From Clostridiales bacterium FE2011 (GTDB taxonomy: Bacteria; Bacillota; Clostridia; Christensenellales; Aristaeellaceae): 64,000 nucleotides of DNA. The DNA lies in NCBI GenBank assembly GCA_017569305.1, contig CP069418.1, forward strand, positions 1,426,001 to 1,490,000, written 5' to 3'. Each line of letters begins with the position of its first letter. Positions within the stretch are counted from its first letter, which is position 1. The notes beneath the pieces are model-generated. The model had not been told where the DNA came from and ran no database searches. It worked only from the letters and a program-made list of their open reading frames with translations. Positions 1-8,290 of the stretch are shown here, piece after piece. The translations under genes and the position numbers were made by a program.

Positions 1-348
1 GGCGAGTGCACCGAGGTCGGCATGTACCTGGCCATGGGCCGTGCTGCCGCCCGTGAAGGCTATCCGGAGATCGCTGAATACTGGAAGACCGCCGCTTTCG
101 AAGAAGCCGAGCACGCCGCCAAGTTCGCCGAGCTGCTGGGTGAAGTGGTCTCCCCCAGCACCAAGGAAAACCTGCGCGTCCGCGTGGAAGCCGAGAACGG
201 CGCCACCCAGGGTAAGACTGACCTGGCCAAGAAGGCCAAGGAACTGGGCCTGGATGCCATCCATGACACCGTGCATGAAATGGCCCGCGACGAAGCGAGA
301 CATGGAAAGGCCTTCAAAGGCCTGCTGGAAAGGTATTTCGGCAAATAA
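1..348 (+). CDS. Rubrerythrin-family protein, C-terminal part (5' end outside window)
   Basis: The reading frame is open from base 1 and stops at 346-348, so only the last 115 residues are present. They are a ferritin-like helical bundle: the motifs EEAEHAAKF and [14 protein letters not shown] carry the Glu and His ligands of a diiron site. The protein ends right after the bundle with no C-terminal rubredoxin domain, which fits a reverse rubrerythrin or NADH-peroxidase type whose rubredoxin domain lies at the missing N-terminus. Such enzymes reduce hydrogen peroxide in the cytoplasm of anaerobes. The domain order is inferred, because the start is not in the window. A strong terminator follows at once. 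Confidence 0.88.
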   Translation, partial: GECTEVGMYLAMGRAAAREGYPEIAEYWKTAAFEEAEHAAKFAELLGEVVSPSTKENLRVRVEAENGATQGKTDLAKKAKELGLDAIHDTVHEMARDEARHGKAFKGLLERYFGK

Positions 349-363
349 TAACGGCATTTACGG

Positions 364-396
364 CAGGGCAGGACAGAAGTCCTGCCCTGTTTTTTT
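364..396 (+). terminator. Rho-independent terminator of the rubrerythrin gene
   Basis: An 11-bp GC-rich stem (364-374 with 379-389, loop AGAA) is followed by seven T residues. Confidence 0.9.
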
Positions 397-554
397 GCCT
401 GTACAATGAAAAAACATGCAAAAAAATAGGACAAAAGCGAAATAGCGGGAATTATTTTGCGGATTCAAACCTTTTATATATTGGTTAACTCTGTTATTCT
501 TTGTCCGGAATGAGGTGTTCGTTAGAGAGTAAAAAGCATACGGAGGATGTTTTT

Positions 555-1481
555 ATGAACAAATCCGATTTATTGCAAGCCCTGAAAAAGTTCTTCCTGG
601 CGGTTCTTCCGAAATTTCTGCTTTTTTATGCGCTTGCTCCGGCACTGTGTGTCATTTTCCTTGGACAGCCCATCGGCCGGGCTGCCTGTCATTCCGGCAC
701 AGCGGTCTTTCTGGTTCTGCTGGCCGCCCTGGCCGCAGTCATCCTGAACTGGCTGGTATATAAGGCTGTTCAAAAGAAGTGGCCATCGCTCCTGGTTTAT
801 TCCTATGGCATCCTGTGCCTGCTGATCACTGCATTTATTCAGCATGAAGCGCTTCCGACGGCCAGTGCCCTTCGCACCACCCTGGCCATGGTCTGCGGTT
901 CCCTGGCGCTGCTGTACATGCTCGTGCTCAGCCACTGGTTTGCCTCCTTCCGCGGCTCCAAGGCTGCGCTTGCGCTCGCTGTCGGCCTGCGGATCGCCTT
1001 CGGTGTGGTTCTCTTCTTCGTTCTCTGGCAGATTCTCCGGGATATTGAGATACGCCATGTCACCCGGGACACCTGGCTCACCCTCGGCATCCTGATCCTC
1101 ATGCTGCTGGCTGCCGCTGCTCCCAGGCTGCGTTCTGCCTGCCGCGTTCATGCGCTGCACCGCAGGGCCACCGGCTTGGCCACGGGCACTCTCACCCGGA
1201 TCATCGGGGAAACCCACCTGGATCTGGATGATGATCCTGTCACCCTGTTTCACTGCACCATTCAGTATACGGTGAATGACGTCTCCTATGAGACGCACGC
1301 AGATGCCACCCGCTTTACCCTTCGGAAATACGGCAAGGAAAATTTCCTCGGCCGGAAAATTCCCGTCTTTTATGATCCGGCAGATCCCTCTTCCGCCTAT
1401 GTGAACAAGATCGACAGGCATGTCCTCGACTATCCGAAGGACGAACCCGAATTGCCGGAGGAAGGGATCCCGGCAGTCTGA
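555..1481 (+). CDS. DUF3592-like polytopic membrane protein
   Basis: 308 residues from ATG 555, chosen because GGAGG lies at 542-546; an in-frame upstream start at 501 has no such site. The N-terminal two thirds are about six hydrophobic segments. The last 100 residues are a soluble, beta-rich domain (GTLTRIIGETHLDLD, IQYTVNDVSYET, FLGRKIPVFYDPADPSSAYV) that resembles DUF3592 proteins, in which the conserved end is a VxYDPxxPxxA pattern. Function is unknown. It is the first gene of a cluster of envelope proteins (555-4623). The family assignment is by motif memory only, so it is moderately sure. Confidence 0.65.
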   Translation: MNKSDLLQALKKFFLAVLPKFLLFYALAPALCVIFLGQPIGRAACHSGTAVFLVLLAALAAVILNWLVYKAVQKKWPSLLVYSYGILCLLITAFIQHEALPTASALRTTLAMVCGSLALLYMLVLSHWFASFRGSKAALALAVGLRIAFGVVLFFVLWQILRDIEIRHVTRDTWLTLGILILMLLAAAAPRLRSACRVHALHRRATGLATGTLTRIIGETHLDLDDDPVTLFHCTIQYTVNDVSYETHADATRFTLRKYGKENFLGRKIPVFYDPADPSSAYVNKIDRHVLDYPKDEPELPEEGIPAV

Positions 1482-1574
1482 CATTCCCCTGCGTCAGCTT
1501 GAAATCACTATGATGATCTCTTATAATACCCGCGTTAATCATATTAATTTTGTATTCAGGAGGTGTACCGTACG

Positions 1575-1760
1575 ATGTTCGGAACATTCATGATTGTTTT
1601 CTTTGCCGTGCTCGCTGTGCTGGCACTCATCGGCCTCTGGATGAAGAAGAAAAACCCCGCATCGAATGATCTCAGGGACCCGGACAAGGTGCTTGAAAAT
1701 GCGGCCGATCTGGGCGACAGATTCAACCGCGCACGGTACCAGGAACAAGATGGACAGTAA
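1575..1760 (+). CDS. Small single-pass membrane protein
   Basis: 61 residues from ATG 1575. AGGAGG at 1558-1563 lies 11 bases upstream; a GTG at 1563 in the same frame overlaps the ribosome binding site and is unlikely. One hydrophobic helix (about residues 3-22) is followed by a KKK stop-transfer and a charged cytoplasmic tail rich in Asp, Arg and Glu. It is not recognised as a named family. Its stop codon overlaps the start of the next gene by 11 bases, so the two are probably translationally coupled, and it may be an accessory subunit or anchor for the secreted protein that follows. Confidence 0.6.
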   Translation: MFGTFMIVFFAVLAVLALIGLWMKKKNPASNDLRDPDKVLENAADLGDRFNRARYQEQDGQ

Positions 1761-3591
1761 ACGTTGTTATTTCCCCGTTCTGTTATTTCTGCTGCTGCTT
1801 TTGCTGGTTCTTCCGCTTTTCGCCAGTGCAGACGGAACGACCGTTTCTTATGAAGGAACTGATTACCCCCAGGACGCCGAGTATATTGACCTCGGCAATT
1901 TTGTCGTGAAAGATTTTGACGCCTTTACCGCTTTTCTTGACCAGATGCCTGCCCTTAAACAGGTAGATATGTGGAAGAACCGGATGACCGCCGCACAGTG
2001 CGATATGCTGGCTGCCCGTTATCCCGGCATGCGCTGGGGCTGGACCATGGTCATCCGCAACCGGGACCATGAGCACCTGGTGCGTACAGACTATACCTCC
2101 TGGTCAACGCTGCATAACAATACCAGCGCCAAGCACAACAGCGAGGATTTTTCCGTGCTGAAATACTGCTGGAACCTCATGGCGCTGGATGTCGGCCACA
2201 ATAACGTCACCAACCTGGATTTCCTGTATGACCTGCCTAACCTCCGGATCCTGATCGTCGCCTGCAACGCGGTTGAGGATATCACCCCTATTGCTTCCCT
2301 GAAGCATCTGGAATACCTGGAGGTATTTAAAAACAGGATCCTGGATATCTCCCCGCTGGAAGGGCTGGATCACCTGATGGACCTGAACCTGTGCTTCAAC
2401 CGGATTGCGGATCTCAGTCCCGTGCTGAAGCTGCCCAACCTGAAGCGGCTCTGGATGTATTCCAGTCGGAAAGCCAACGCCGTTCCCGTCGGTGACGATG
2501 TGGACGCGATCAAGGCAGCCTTCCCGAACGCCATCATCAATACCACCCATTATTCCACCCTCGGCGGCTGGCGTATGATCACACAGCGCGAAAGAGATCC
2601 CCATTATGAAGTGATCCTGAAAAACTTTGGTGAGAACCATCTCCATCCGCGGAACGAGTACGTCCCCTTCGAAGACAGCTGGCCCTCTGACGATGTTGTC
2701 ACGCAGGAGTCGGGTGAACCGCTGGAGCTGCTGGTTCCGCAGGACTTCTCGGACAAGGGCTACCTGCTTCCCGTTGATTATTCCACCGGCAGTGCTCCGA
2801 AGGCCTCCGGATACACCGGCAATAATACCTATTCCGATTCCACCATTACCGTCACCATCGGCGGCGGCGTCTATGAGGAATGTGAATACTGGACGGCTGA
2901 TATCCTCCTGAAGGACGCTTCCCAGCTCCGCACCCTTGCGGCCAGCCTGGACGGTTCTTTTGAAACGACAGGCCAGATGGACGCCGTCCGGCTGGCGGAA
3001 CGTGCCAATGCCGTACTCGCCATCAACGGCGACTACTTCAGCAGTAGTGAAAAGCGCGGCCTGGGATACATCGTCCGCCAGGGCACCCTGTATGAAAACA
3101 ACCTGGAACCTGTCGGCAAGTGGAACGCACTGCTCATGGACGTACTCCTGGTTGATGAAGACGGCGATTTCACCGGCATCCACCAGCCCCAGGAGGGATC
3201 CGTCCCTGCGCGTATCAACGGCAAGCGCGTGCTGAATTCCTTCTCCTTCGGTCCGATCCTGGTGGAAAACGGCCGTCCCGTGGATGACTTCCGCGGCACA
3301 GACCGCTGGTTCAATATGGCCTGGATGGATTCCCGCCAGCGGATCTGCATCTGCCAGGTGGATCACCTGCACTACAAGATCGTATGCTGTGCCGGACCTT
3401 CCCAGAAGAACGGCGGCATGACCATCCGCCAGTTCGCCGATTTTGTCGCGACGCTGGATGTAAAGATCGCCTACAACCTGGACGGCGGCGATTCCACCCT
3501 GCTCTTCTTCGGCGGAAACAAAGTCAACGAGCTGGGTTATCAGTCCCAGCGGAAACTGACCGATATCATCTATTTTGCCTCGGCTGAATAA
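1750..3591 (+). CDS. Secreted leucine-rich repeat protein with C-terminal phosphodiester glycosidase (NAGPA-like) domain
   Basis: 613 residues from ATG 1750 (signal peptide MDSKRCYFPVLLFLL..., cleavage near FASA-DG). Residues about 30-130 are a spacer; residues 140-260 hold four to five leucine-rich repeats of the internalin-like type (LMALDVGHNNVTNLDFL, LEYLEVFKNRILDISPL, LMDLNLCFNRIADLSPV). The last 230 residues are a NAGPA domain (PF09992-like), with the hallmark blocks AINGDYF, NSFSFGPILVENG and AYNLDGGDSTLLFF. NAGPA enzymes split N-acetylglucosamine-1-phosphodiester bonds; bacterial relatives act on extracellular glycans such as polysaccharides or teichoic acids. The substrate here is unknown. 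It is followed 12 bases later by an Lgt-like membrane protein, an arrangement repeated at 23560-25707. Confidence 0.85.
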   Translation: MDSKRCYFPVLLFLLLLLLVLPLFASADGTTVSYEGTDYPQDAEYIDLGNFVVKDFDAFTAFLDQMPALKQVDMWKNRMTAAQCDMLAARYPGMRWGWTMVIRNRDHEHLVRTDYTSWSTLHNNTSAKHNSEDFSVLKYCWNLMALDVGHNNVTNLDFLYDLPNLRILIVACNAVEDITPIASLKHLEYLEVFKNRILDISPLEGLDHLMDLNLCFNRIADLSPVLKLPNLKRLWMYSSRKANAVPVGDDVDAIKAAFPNAIINTTHYSTLGGWRMITQRERDPHYEVILKNFGENHLHPRNEYVPFEDSWPSDDVVTQESGEPLELLVPQDFSDKGYLLPVDYSTGSAPKASGYTGNNTYSDSTITVTIGGGVYEECEYWTADILLKDASQLRTLAASLDGSFETTGQMDAVRLAERANAVLAINGDYFSSSEKRGLGYIVRQGTLYENNLEPVGKWNALLMDVLLVDEDGDFTGIHQPQEGSVPARINGKRVLNSFSFGPILVENGRPVDDFRGTDRWFNMAWMDSRQRICICQVDHLHYKIVCCAGPSQKNGGMTIRQFADFVATLDVKIAYNLDGGDSTLLFFGGNKVNELGYQSQRKLTDIIYFASAE

Positions 3592-3603
3592 TCCTGTGAG
3601 CTG

Positions 3604-4623
3604 GTGAACCATATGCTTTCTGCAACAACGTTGTATTGTGCGATCCTGGCACTGAGTATCCTGGTGTCAGGTTCCCTTTTCCTGCTGAGCGTCCGGAAGC
3701 ACGGGCTTTCCGTGCCCCTGGCAGCGGGCATTTTTATTGCCGGCCTTGTGCTGGCTTACTTTTTTGCCAAGGGCGTCTATGTAGCGCTGAACTGGTCCGC
3801 ACTGAAGGCCAACGGTGCCGGCAAATGGTTTCTGCTGGTGCCGGAACAGTTTTCCTTCGTCGGCGGCGCAATCGGTTTCTGCCTGGCGCCGGTGCTGTTC
3901 CGCGCAAAAAAGCGCAGGGAAATCCCCGCGTATCTGGACCAGCTGGCCTTTCCCGCCGGATTGTTGGCAGCCCTGATGCGGTTTGATGAAATTTTCCTGG
4001 GAGAACTGGGACTGGCAGATCTCCGCGACATCGGCCTGCAGGACATGACGGACGGGGATCTGTTTGCGCGGTTCCCCTTCGCGGTGAAGGACAGCTGGGG
4101 CGTATGGTACCTGGCCGTGTGCACCATCGCGGCGCTTATGATCCTCGTGATCATCGGCTGCATGGCGCTGCGGGCACGGAAGAGCCGCCCCCTGCCGGAG
4201 GGGCTGCGCTTTGAGCGCTTCGTCTTCCTGGTATGCGCCGTGCGGCTCTTCCTGGAGCTGACCCGGCTGGACTGCCTGATTTTCTTCTTTGTGCATGTGG
4301 ACCAGGTGCTGGCCGCGGTGGTGATGCTCATCCTTTTCATCCGCGCCGGATACAGGGTGAAACAGCAGAGCGGGCATTTCCCGGGATGGGCCCTGGTGAT
4401 TTACCTGATAAGCTATGTGCTGAACGGGATCATGCAGTACGCGATGGACAAGCCCTGGCATTTTCAATCCCTGCTGCCGGAGGGCGTCTACAACTGGCTT
4501 GCCTATAACCTGAGTTCCTTCGGCACCTGCGTGCTGCTGGCGACCACGATTGTAACGGTGATCCTGTACCTGTGCCTGTGCCGGAAGGAAACAAAAACCG
4601 CAGGAGAGGCTCCTGCGGCTTAA
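3604..4623 (+). CDS. Divergent Lgt-like membrane protein (prolipoprotein diacylglyceryl transferase fold)
   Basis: About 339 residues with seven or so membrane segments. The start is GTG 3604 or ATG 3613; neither has a strong ribosome binding site, as expected for coupling to the gene 12 bases upstream. Lgt landmarks are visible in order: a GGAIG segment in place of the HGG motif, LDQLAFPAGLL (Lgt: D-x-x-AP), MRFDEIFLGELG (Lgt: GRxGNFxNGELxG) and RLFLELTRLD (Lgt: RFxxExxRxD). The first Arg, the GE Glu, and the late Arg and Glu are kept, but the motif Asn is Glu and the loop His is Val. Canonical lipoprotein modification is therefore doubtful, and an altered lipid- or glycan-transfer role is inferred. 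Residues near the C-terminus also encode the terminator of the opposite gene. Confidence 0.7.
   Translation: MNHMLSATTLYCAILALSILVSGSLFLLSVRKHGLSVPLAAGIFIAGLVLAYFFAKGVYVALNWSALKANGAGKWFLLVPEQFSFVGGAIGFCLAPVLFRAKKRREIPAYLDQLAFPAGLLAALMRFDEIFLGELGLADLRDIGLQDMTDGDLFARFPFAVKDSWGVWYLAVCTIAALMILVIIGCMALRARKSRPLPEGLRFERFVFLVCAVRLFLELTRLDCLIFFFVHVDQVLAAVVMLILFIRAGYRVKQQSGHFPGWALVIYLISYVLNGIMQYAMDKPWHFQSLLPEGVYNWLAYNLSSFGTCVLLATTIVTVILYLCLCRKETKTAGEAPAA
4592..4618 (-). terminator. Minus-strand terminator inside the end of the convergent gene
   Basis: An 8-bp stem (4598-4605 with 4611-4618) is followed on the minus strand by CGGTTTTTGT. It lies within the last codons of the plus-strand Lgt-like gene, past the stop of the minus-strand GTPase gene at 4630. 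Confidence 0.7.
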
Positions 4624-4629
4624 CCGGCC

Positions 4630-7266
4630 CTACGCGTCATTATTCTCCCTGGATTTCTTCCAGGCTTCCTTATACAGCCGCTCCAGTGAACGTTCCGTTC
4701 CGGGGCGGTAGTTTTTTTGCAGGTATTCGGCAATGCTTCCCTGCACGCCGATCACCTCCCGCCGGAATTCCCGGGCGGAAGTGCGCAGCGCTTCATTGCC
4801 CAGCGCAATCAGCTGCTCCGGCCGGTCGGAGGTCACCACCCGCACCCTCGCCCGGTTCCGGGCCAGCAGGGTGGTTTTTTCAATATAGGCGTCCGCGGTC
4901 TGTGCCTCCCGGGTATAGACCACGTAGATATTCTTGTATTTTTCCGCGGATCCGGGATTCCCTTTCACCTTGTAGGCGTCAAAAACCAGGATAACCTCCC
5001 GTCCCGTCATGCCCGCGTAGTCGCACATCAGCTCCGTCAGCTGCATCCGGGCCGCGTCGAAGTTTTCCTGCACCCGGTCCTTCCACTCATCCCAGGCAAA
5101 CAGCACATTATAGCCGTCCACCAGCAGGATCTCGCCCTCCGGAGCCGGCGTCCGTTTCTCCTCCGGCAGTTTTTCCGCCGGGGTTTCCTTCGGCACAGGG
5201 TTCATCAGCCGCTGGGCCTTTACCGGTCCGTAGGTTTTTTCAAAGATGTGCCGCAGGGTCTCCTCTTCCTCCGCGGTCCCCCGATACGGTGCGGCGCCGC
5301 CCGTCCGGACAGCCGGAGCGGCTTCCGCTTTTTTCCTTTCCTCTTTTAAAGGCAGGTGCATATACTGCTCCACCTGGTCCCAGGGAACCGAAACCCCGGC
5401 GCCGTGGGAGCAAAATACGGAATCCGCCGGATTCATCACGTCCCGGAGCGGATCATAGGCTTTTTCCGCAATCACCTTTTCCGCCTCCGCGCAGGGCAGG
5501 TATGCGGAAAAGGAAGCAGTCATCCGTCCCGCCCCGCCGGTCCGCGCGCTGAGATCCCTTGCATAGTTCCGACAGGCGGAAGCAGGCACCACAGCCCGAA
5601 TCTTCCGGAGTCCTTCCTCCGCGTCCTCCGGTCCTTCCGGCCTGCCGCCCATCAGGGTCAGGTCGTTCATCACCCGGCCCAGGGCTTCCTGGGGTACGGT
5701 AATTTCCAGTGACAGATAGGGCTCCAGCAGTACACATCCGGCCTTCATCAGACCCTGGCGGACCGCCCGGTAGGTAGCCTGCCGGAAATCACCGCCCTCC
5801 GTATGCTTCAAGTGAGCCTTTCCGGCGATCAGGGTAATTTTCATATCCGTGATCGGGGCGCCGGTCAGGATACCCCGGTGAATCTTTTCCTGCAGGTGGG
5901 TCAGGATCAGCCGCTGCCAGTTCAGCGCCAGGTCGTCCGTGGACACGTCCGTGTCAAACACCAGGCCGCTGCCGGCGGGCAGGGGCTCCATCCACAGGTG
6001 CACCTCCGCGTAGTGGCGCAGCGGCTCATAGTGGCCCACGCCTTCAGCCGGAGCCATAATGGTTTCCCGGTACAGCACGCTGGTCTCGCCGAAGGAGATT
6101 TCAATCCCGAAGCGGTCCTTCATCTGCCGGCGGAGCACCTCCAGGTACACGTCTCCCATGGAGTGCACCCGGATCTCCCGCCGGGCTTCCACAAACTCTG
6201 TCTGCAGCAGCGGTTCCTCTTCCGTCAGCGTCTTCAGGCAGTCCAGCACCTTGTGCAGGTCTTCCCCGGGGCCGGGAATCACCCGGCAGGCATAGCAGGG
6301 GCGCAGGGTCTGCTCCCCTTTGATATATTCAGCGCCCAGGCCATCCCCGGGCATAGCTTTGCTCAGTCCTGTCACGCAGCACAGTTCTCCGGCCGCCGCC
6401 CGCTGCGCCGCGCTATATCTTGCCCCGGAATACTGCCGGATTTCGGCAATCTTTTCTGTCCAGCTGTTTTCTCCGGTGCCGCCGGTCACCTGGTCCCGGG
6501 TTTTCAGTTCCCCGCCCGTCACTTTCAGGAAGGTCAGCCGGTTTCCCTGGGGATCCCGGGCAATCTTGTACACCCGCGCGCCGAATTCCTTCGGATACTC
6601 TTTTTCCTCCGCGAACCCGGCCAGGAAATCCAGCAGCGGTTCCACACCCTCGTTCTTCAGGGCCGCCCCGAAAAAGCAGGGGAACAGCTTCCGTTCCCGG
6701 ATCAGGGCGCGGATCCGTTTTTCAGGCACAGCGCCGTCCCGCAGGTACAGATCCAGGCAGGTCTCATCGCACAGGGCAGCCGCCTCTGAAGGATCTCCGG
6801 TAAAATCGGCGATCCGGTCTGACAGCGCGCCCAGCGCCGTGATTATTTCCTTCCGGTTTCCGTCATACCGGTCCATTTTGTTCACAAACAGGATCACCGG
6901 CACCCCGCTGCGCTCCAGCAGTTTCCACAGGGTCCGGGTATGGGACTGGACGCCTTCCGTGGCGCTGATTACCAGCACAGCGGCGTCCATCACGCTGATA
7001 GCCCGCTCCGTTTCCCCCGCAAAGTCGGTATGCCCGGGCGTGTCCACCAGTGTCAGATCCGTTTTCCCCCAGGTCAGCCTGGCTTCCTTGGAGAAGATCG
7101 TGATGCCCCGTTCCTTCTCCATCTGTTCCGTATCCAGGAAAGCGTCCCCGTGGTCCACCCGGCCCTGGCGGCGCACTGCGCCGCTGAGAAACAGCATAGC
7201 TTCGGACAGGGTGGTTTTGCCCGCGTCCACATGGGCCGCCAGACCCACCGTCAGCTTTCCCGCCAT
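4630..7266 (-). CDS. Tet(M)/EF-G-like ribosomal GTPase fused to a Rae1/YacP-like NYN endoribonuclease domain
   Basis: 878 residues from ATG 7266 (AGGAGGG 12 bases upstream). Residues 1 to about 640 follow the ribosomal-protection GTPase plan: G1 AHVDAGKT (11-18), G2 RGITI (53-57), G3 DTPGH (75-79), G4 NKMD (129-132), then EF-G domains II to V. Residues 640-711 are a charged linker. Residues 712-850 are an NYN domain closely like Bacillus Rae1 (YacP): LLVDGYN (Asp717), VFDAYKVKG (Asp763), TADAYIEK (Asp792), TSDRPEQ (Asp814), all four acidic residues kept, and the RTSAREF block. Rae1 cuts mRNA in the ribosomal A site; Tet(M) enters the same site. A fused ribosome-clearing or mRNA-cutting factor is inferred. 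Drug resistance should not be assumed. It is monocistronic. Confidence 0.9.
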   Translation of the reverse strand: MAGKLTVGLAAHVDAGKTTLSEAMLFLSGAVRRQGRVDHGDAFLDTEQMEKERGITIFSKEARLTWGKTDLTLVDTPGHTDFAGETERAISVMDAAVLVISATEGVQSHTRTLWKLLERSGVPVILFVNKMDRYDGNRKEIITALGALSDRIADFTGDPSEAAALCDETCLDLYLRDGAVPEKRIRALIRERKLFPCFFGAALKNEGVEPLLDFLAGFAEEKEYPKEFGARVYKIARDPQGNRLTFLKVTGGELKTRDQVTGGTGENSWTEKIAEIRQYSGARYSAAQRAAAGELCCVTGLSKAMPGDGLGAEYIKGEQTLRPCYACRVIPGPGEDLHKVLDCLKTLTEEEPLLQTEFVEARREIRVHSMGDVYLEVLRRQMKDRFGIEISFGETSVLYRETIMAPAEGVGHYEPLRHYAEVHLWMEPLPAGSGLVFDTDVSTDDLALNWQRLILTHLQEKIHRGILTGAPITDMKITLIAGKAHLKHTEGGDFRQATYRAVRQGLMKAGCVLLEPYLSLEITVPQEALGRVMNDLTLMGGRPEGPEDAEEGLRKIRAVVPASACRNYARDLSARTGGAGRMTASFSAYLPCAEAEKVIAEKAYDPLRDVMNPADSVFCSHGAGVSVPWDQVEQYMHLPLKEERKKAEAAPAVRTGGAAPYRGTAEEEETLRHIFEKTYGPVKAQRLMNPVPKETPAEKLPEEKRTPAPEGEILLVDGYNVLFAWDEWKDRVQENFDAARMQLTELMCDYAGMTGREVILVFDAYKVKGNPGSAEKYKNIYVVYTREAQTADAYIEKTTLLARNRARVRVVTSDRPEQLIALGNEALRTSAREFRREVIGVQGSIAEYLQKNYRPGTERSLERLYKEAWKKSRENNDA

Positions 7267-7475
7267 GGCTGTTTCCCTCCTTTTTATAGTCTTCCGGATG
7301 GACTTTGGATTCAGGTTTTGATGGCATGAAGTATATCAGTATTCCGGGGCTTTGTCCATTTGAACTCCCGCTGTTTTCACGCTTGACGAAACCCTTCCGT
7401 TCACTTATGATGGAGCCAGAAAAGAAACGGCGTTTCGCCGCTTCCAACTGAGATAAAAAGAAAGGATGAAAATCG

Positions 7476-7628
7476 ATGAAGTACGAATGTCCCTGCGGCT
7501 ATATCTATGATCCTGAAGTTGGCGATCCCGAAGGCGGTATCGCTCCCGGCACTGCCTGGGAAGACGTCCCGGAGGATTGGGTCTGCCCCGTCTGCGGTCT
7601 CGGAAAGGATGCCTTCACTCCCGTCTGA
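7476..7628 (+). CDS. Rubredoxin (short gene)
   Basis: 50 residues from ATG 7476, with AAAGGA 9 bases upstream. It matches rubredoxin along its whole length: [18 protein letters not shown], the [11 protein letters not shown] block, and the second iron knuckle CPVCG. The first knuckle is ECPCG, so the two cysteines are separated by one residue rather than the usual two. Rubredoxin is a one-electron carrier with a single iron bound by four Cys; in anaerobes it feeds rubrerythrins and oxygen reductases. thrH begins 15 bases after the stop, so the two are probably co-transcribed. Confidence 0.92.
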   Translation: MKYECPCGYIYDPEVGDPEGGIAPGTAWEDVPEDWVCPVCGLGKDAFTPV

Positions 7629-7643
7629 GGCTGATTATTGTCT

Positions 7644-8243
7644 ATGAATATTGTATGTCTTGACCTTGAAGGGGTGCTGGTGCCTGAGATCTGGATTGCC
7701 TTCTCCCAGGCCAGCGGCATCCCGGAACTGAAACGCACCACCCGGGACGAGCCGGATTATGACAAGCTGATGAAGTGGCGGCTGGGCATCCTGCGGGAGC
7801 ACGGCCTGGGCCTGAAGGATATTCAGGACACCATTGCCACCATCGATCCCATGCCCGGCGCGAAAGAATTCCTGGATACCCTCCGGAGTGAAACCCAGGC
7901 GATCATTCTGTCCGACACCTTTACCCAGTTTGCTTCTCCCCTGATGAAGAAGCTGGGCTGGCCCACCATCTTCTGCAATGAGCTGGAGGTCGGTGAGGAC
8001 GGCATGATCACCGGTTACCGCATCCGGGTGGAAAAAAGCAAGCTGACCACCGTCAAGGCCCTGCAGAGCATCGGCTTTGAAACCATCGCCGCCGGGGACA
8101 GCTACAATGACCTGGGCATGATCCAGGCCAGCAAGGCCGGCATCCTGTTCCGCTCTACCGAGCAGATCAAGAAGGATTATCCTGATCTGCCCGCCTGCGA
8201 AACCTATGATGAGCTGCTGGCGCTGATCCGTGCCGCACTGTAA
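7644..8243 (+). CDS. thrH: Phosphoserine phosphatase / homoserine phosphotransferase ThrH
   Basis: 199 residues from ATG 7644 (a TTG at 7638 is in frame but unlikely). It is a HAD-superfamily protein nearly collinear with Pseudomonas ThrH: CLDLEGVLVPEIWIAF (nucleophile Asp7), TTRDEPDYDKLM, ILSDTF (HAD motif II), and AAGDSYNDLGM (motif IV). ThrH dephosphorylates phosphoserine and can move the phosphate to homoserine, linking serine and threonine synthesis. Length is usual for the family. It shares a transcript with rubredoxin and ends in a strong bidirectional terminator. Confidence 0.93.
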   Translation: MNIVCLDLEGVLVPEIWIAFSQASGIPELKRTTRDEPDYDKLMKWRLGILREHGLGLKDIQDTIATIDPMPGAKEFLDTLRSETQAIILSDTFTQFASPLMKKLGWPTIFCNELEVGEDGMITGYRIRVEKSKLTTVKALQSIGFETIAAGDSYNDLGMIQASKAGILFRSTEQIKKDYPDLPACETYDELLALIRAAL

Positions 8244-8259
8244 AATCATCCCGAAAGTA

Positions 8260-8288
8260 AAGGGAGAGTCGCAATGACTCTCCCTTTT
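8260..8288. terminator. Bidirectional terminator between thrH and the convergent glycosidase
   Basis: An 11-bp stem AAGGGAGAGTC (8260-8270) pairs with 8276-8286 over a 5-base loop, with T-rich and A-rich flanks, so it can serve both strands. Confidence 0.85.
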
Positions 8289-8290
8289 GT

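Noticed and set aside
4630-7266. A tetracycline-resistance gene
   Set aside because: It has the ribosomal-protection GTPase plan but carries a Rae1-like nuclease domain and no mobile context; resistance is not supported by sequence alone.
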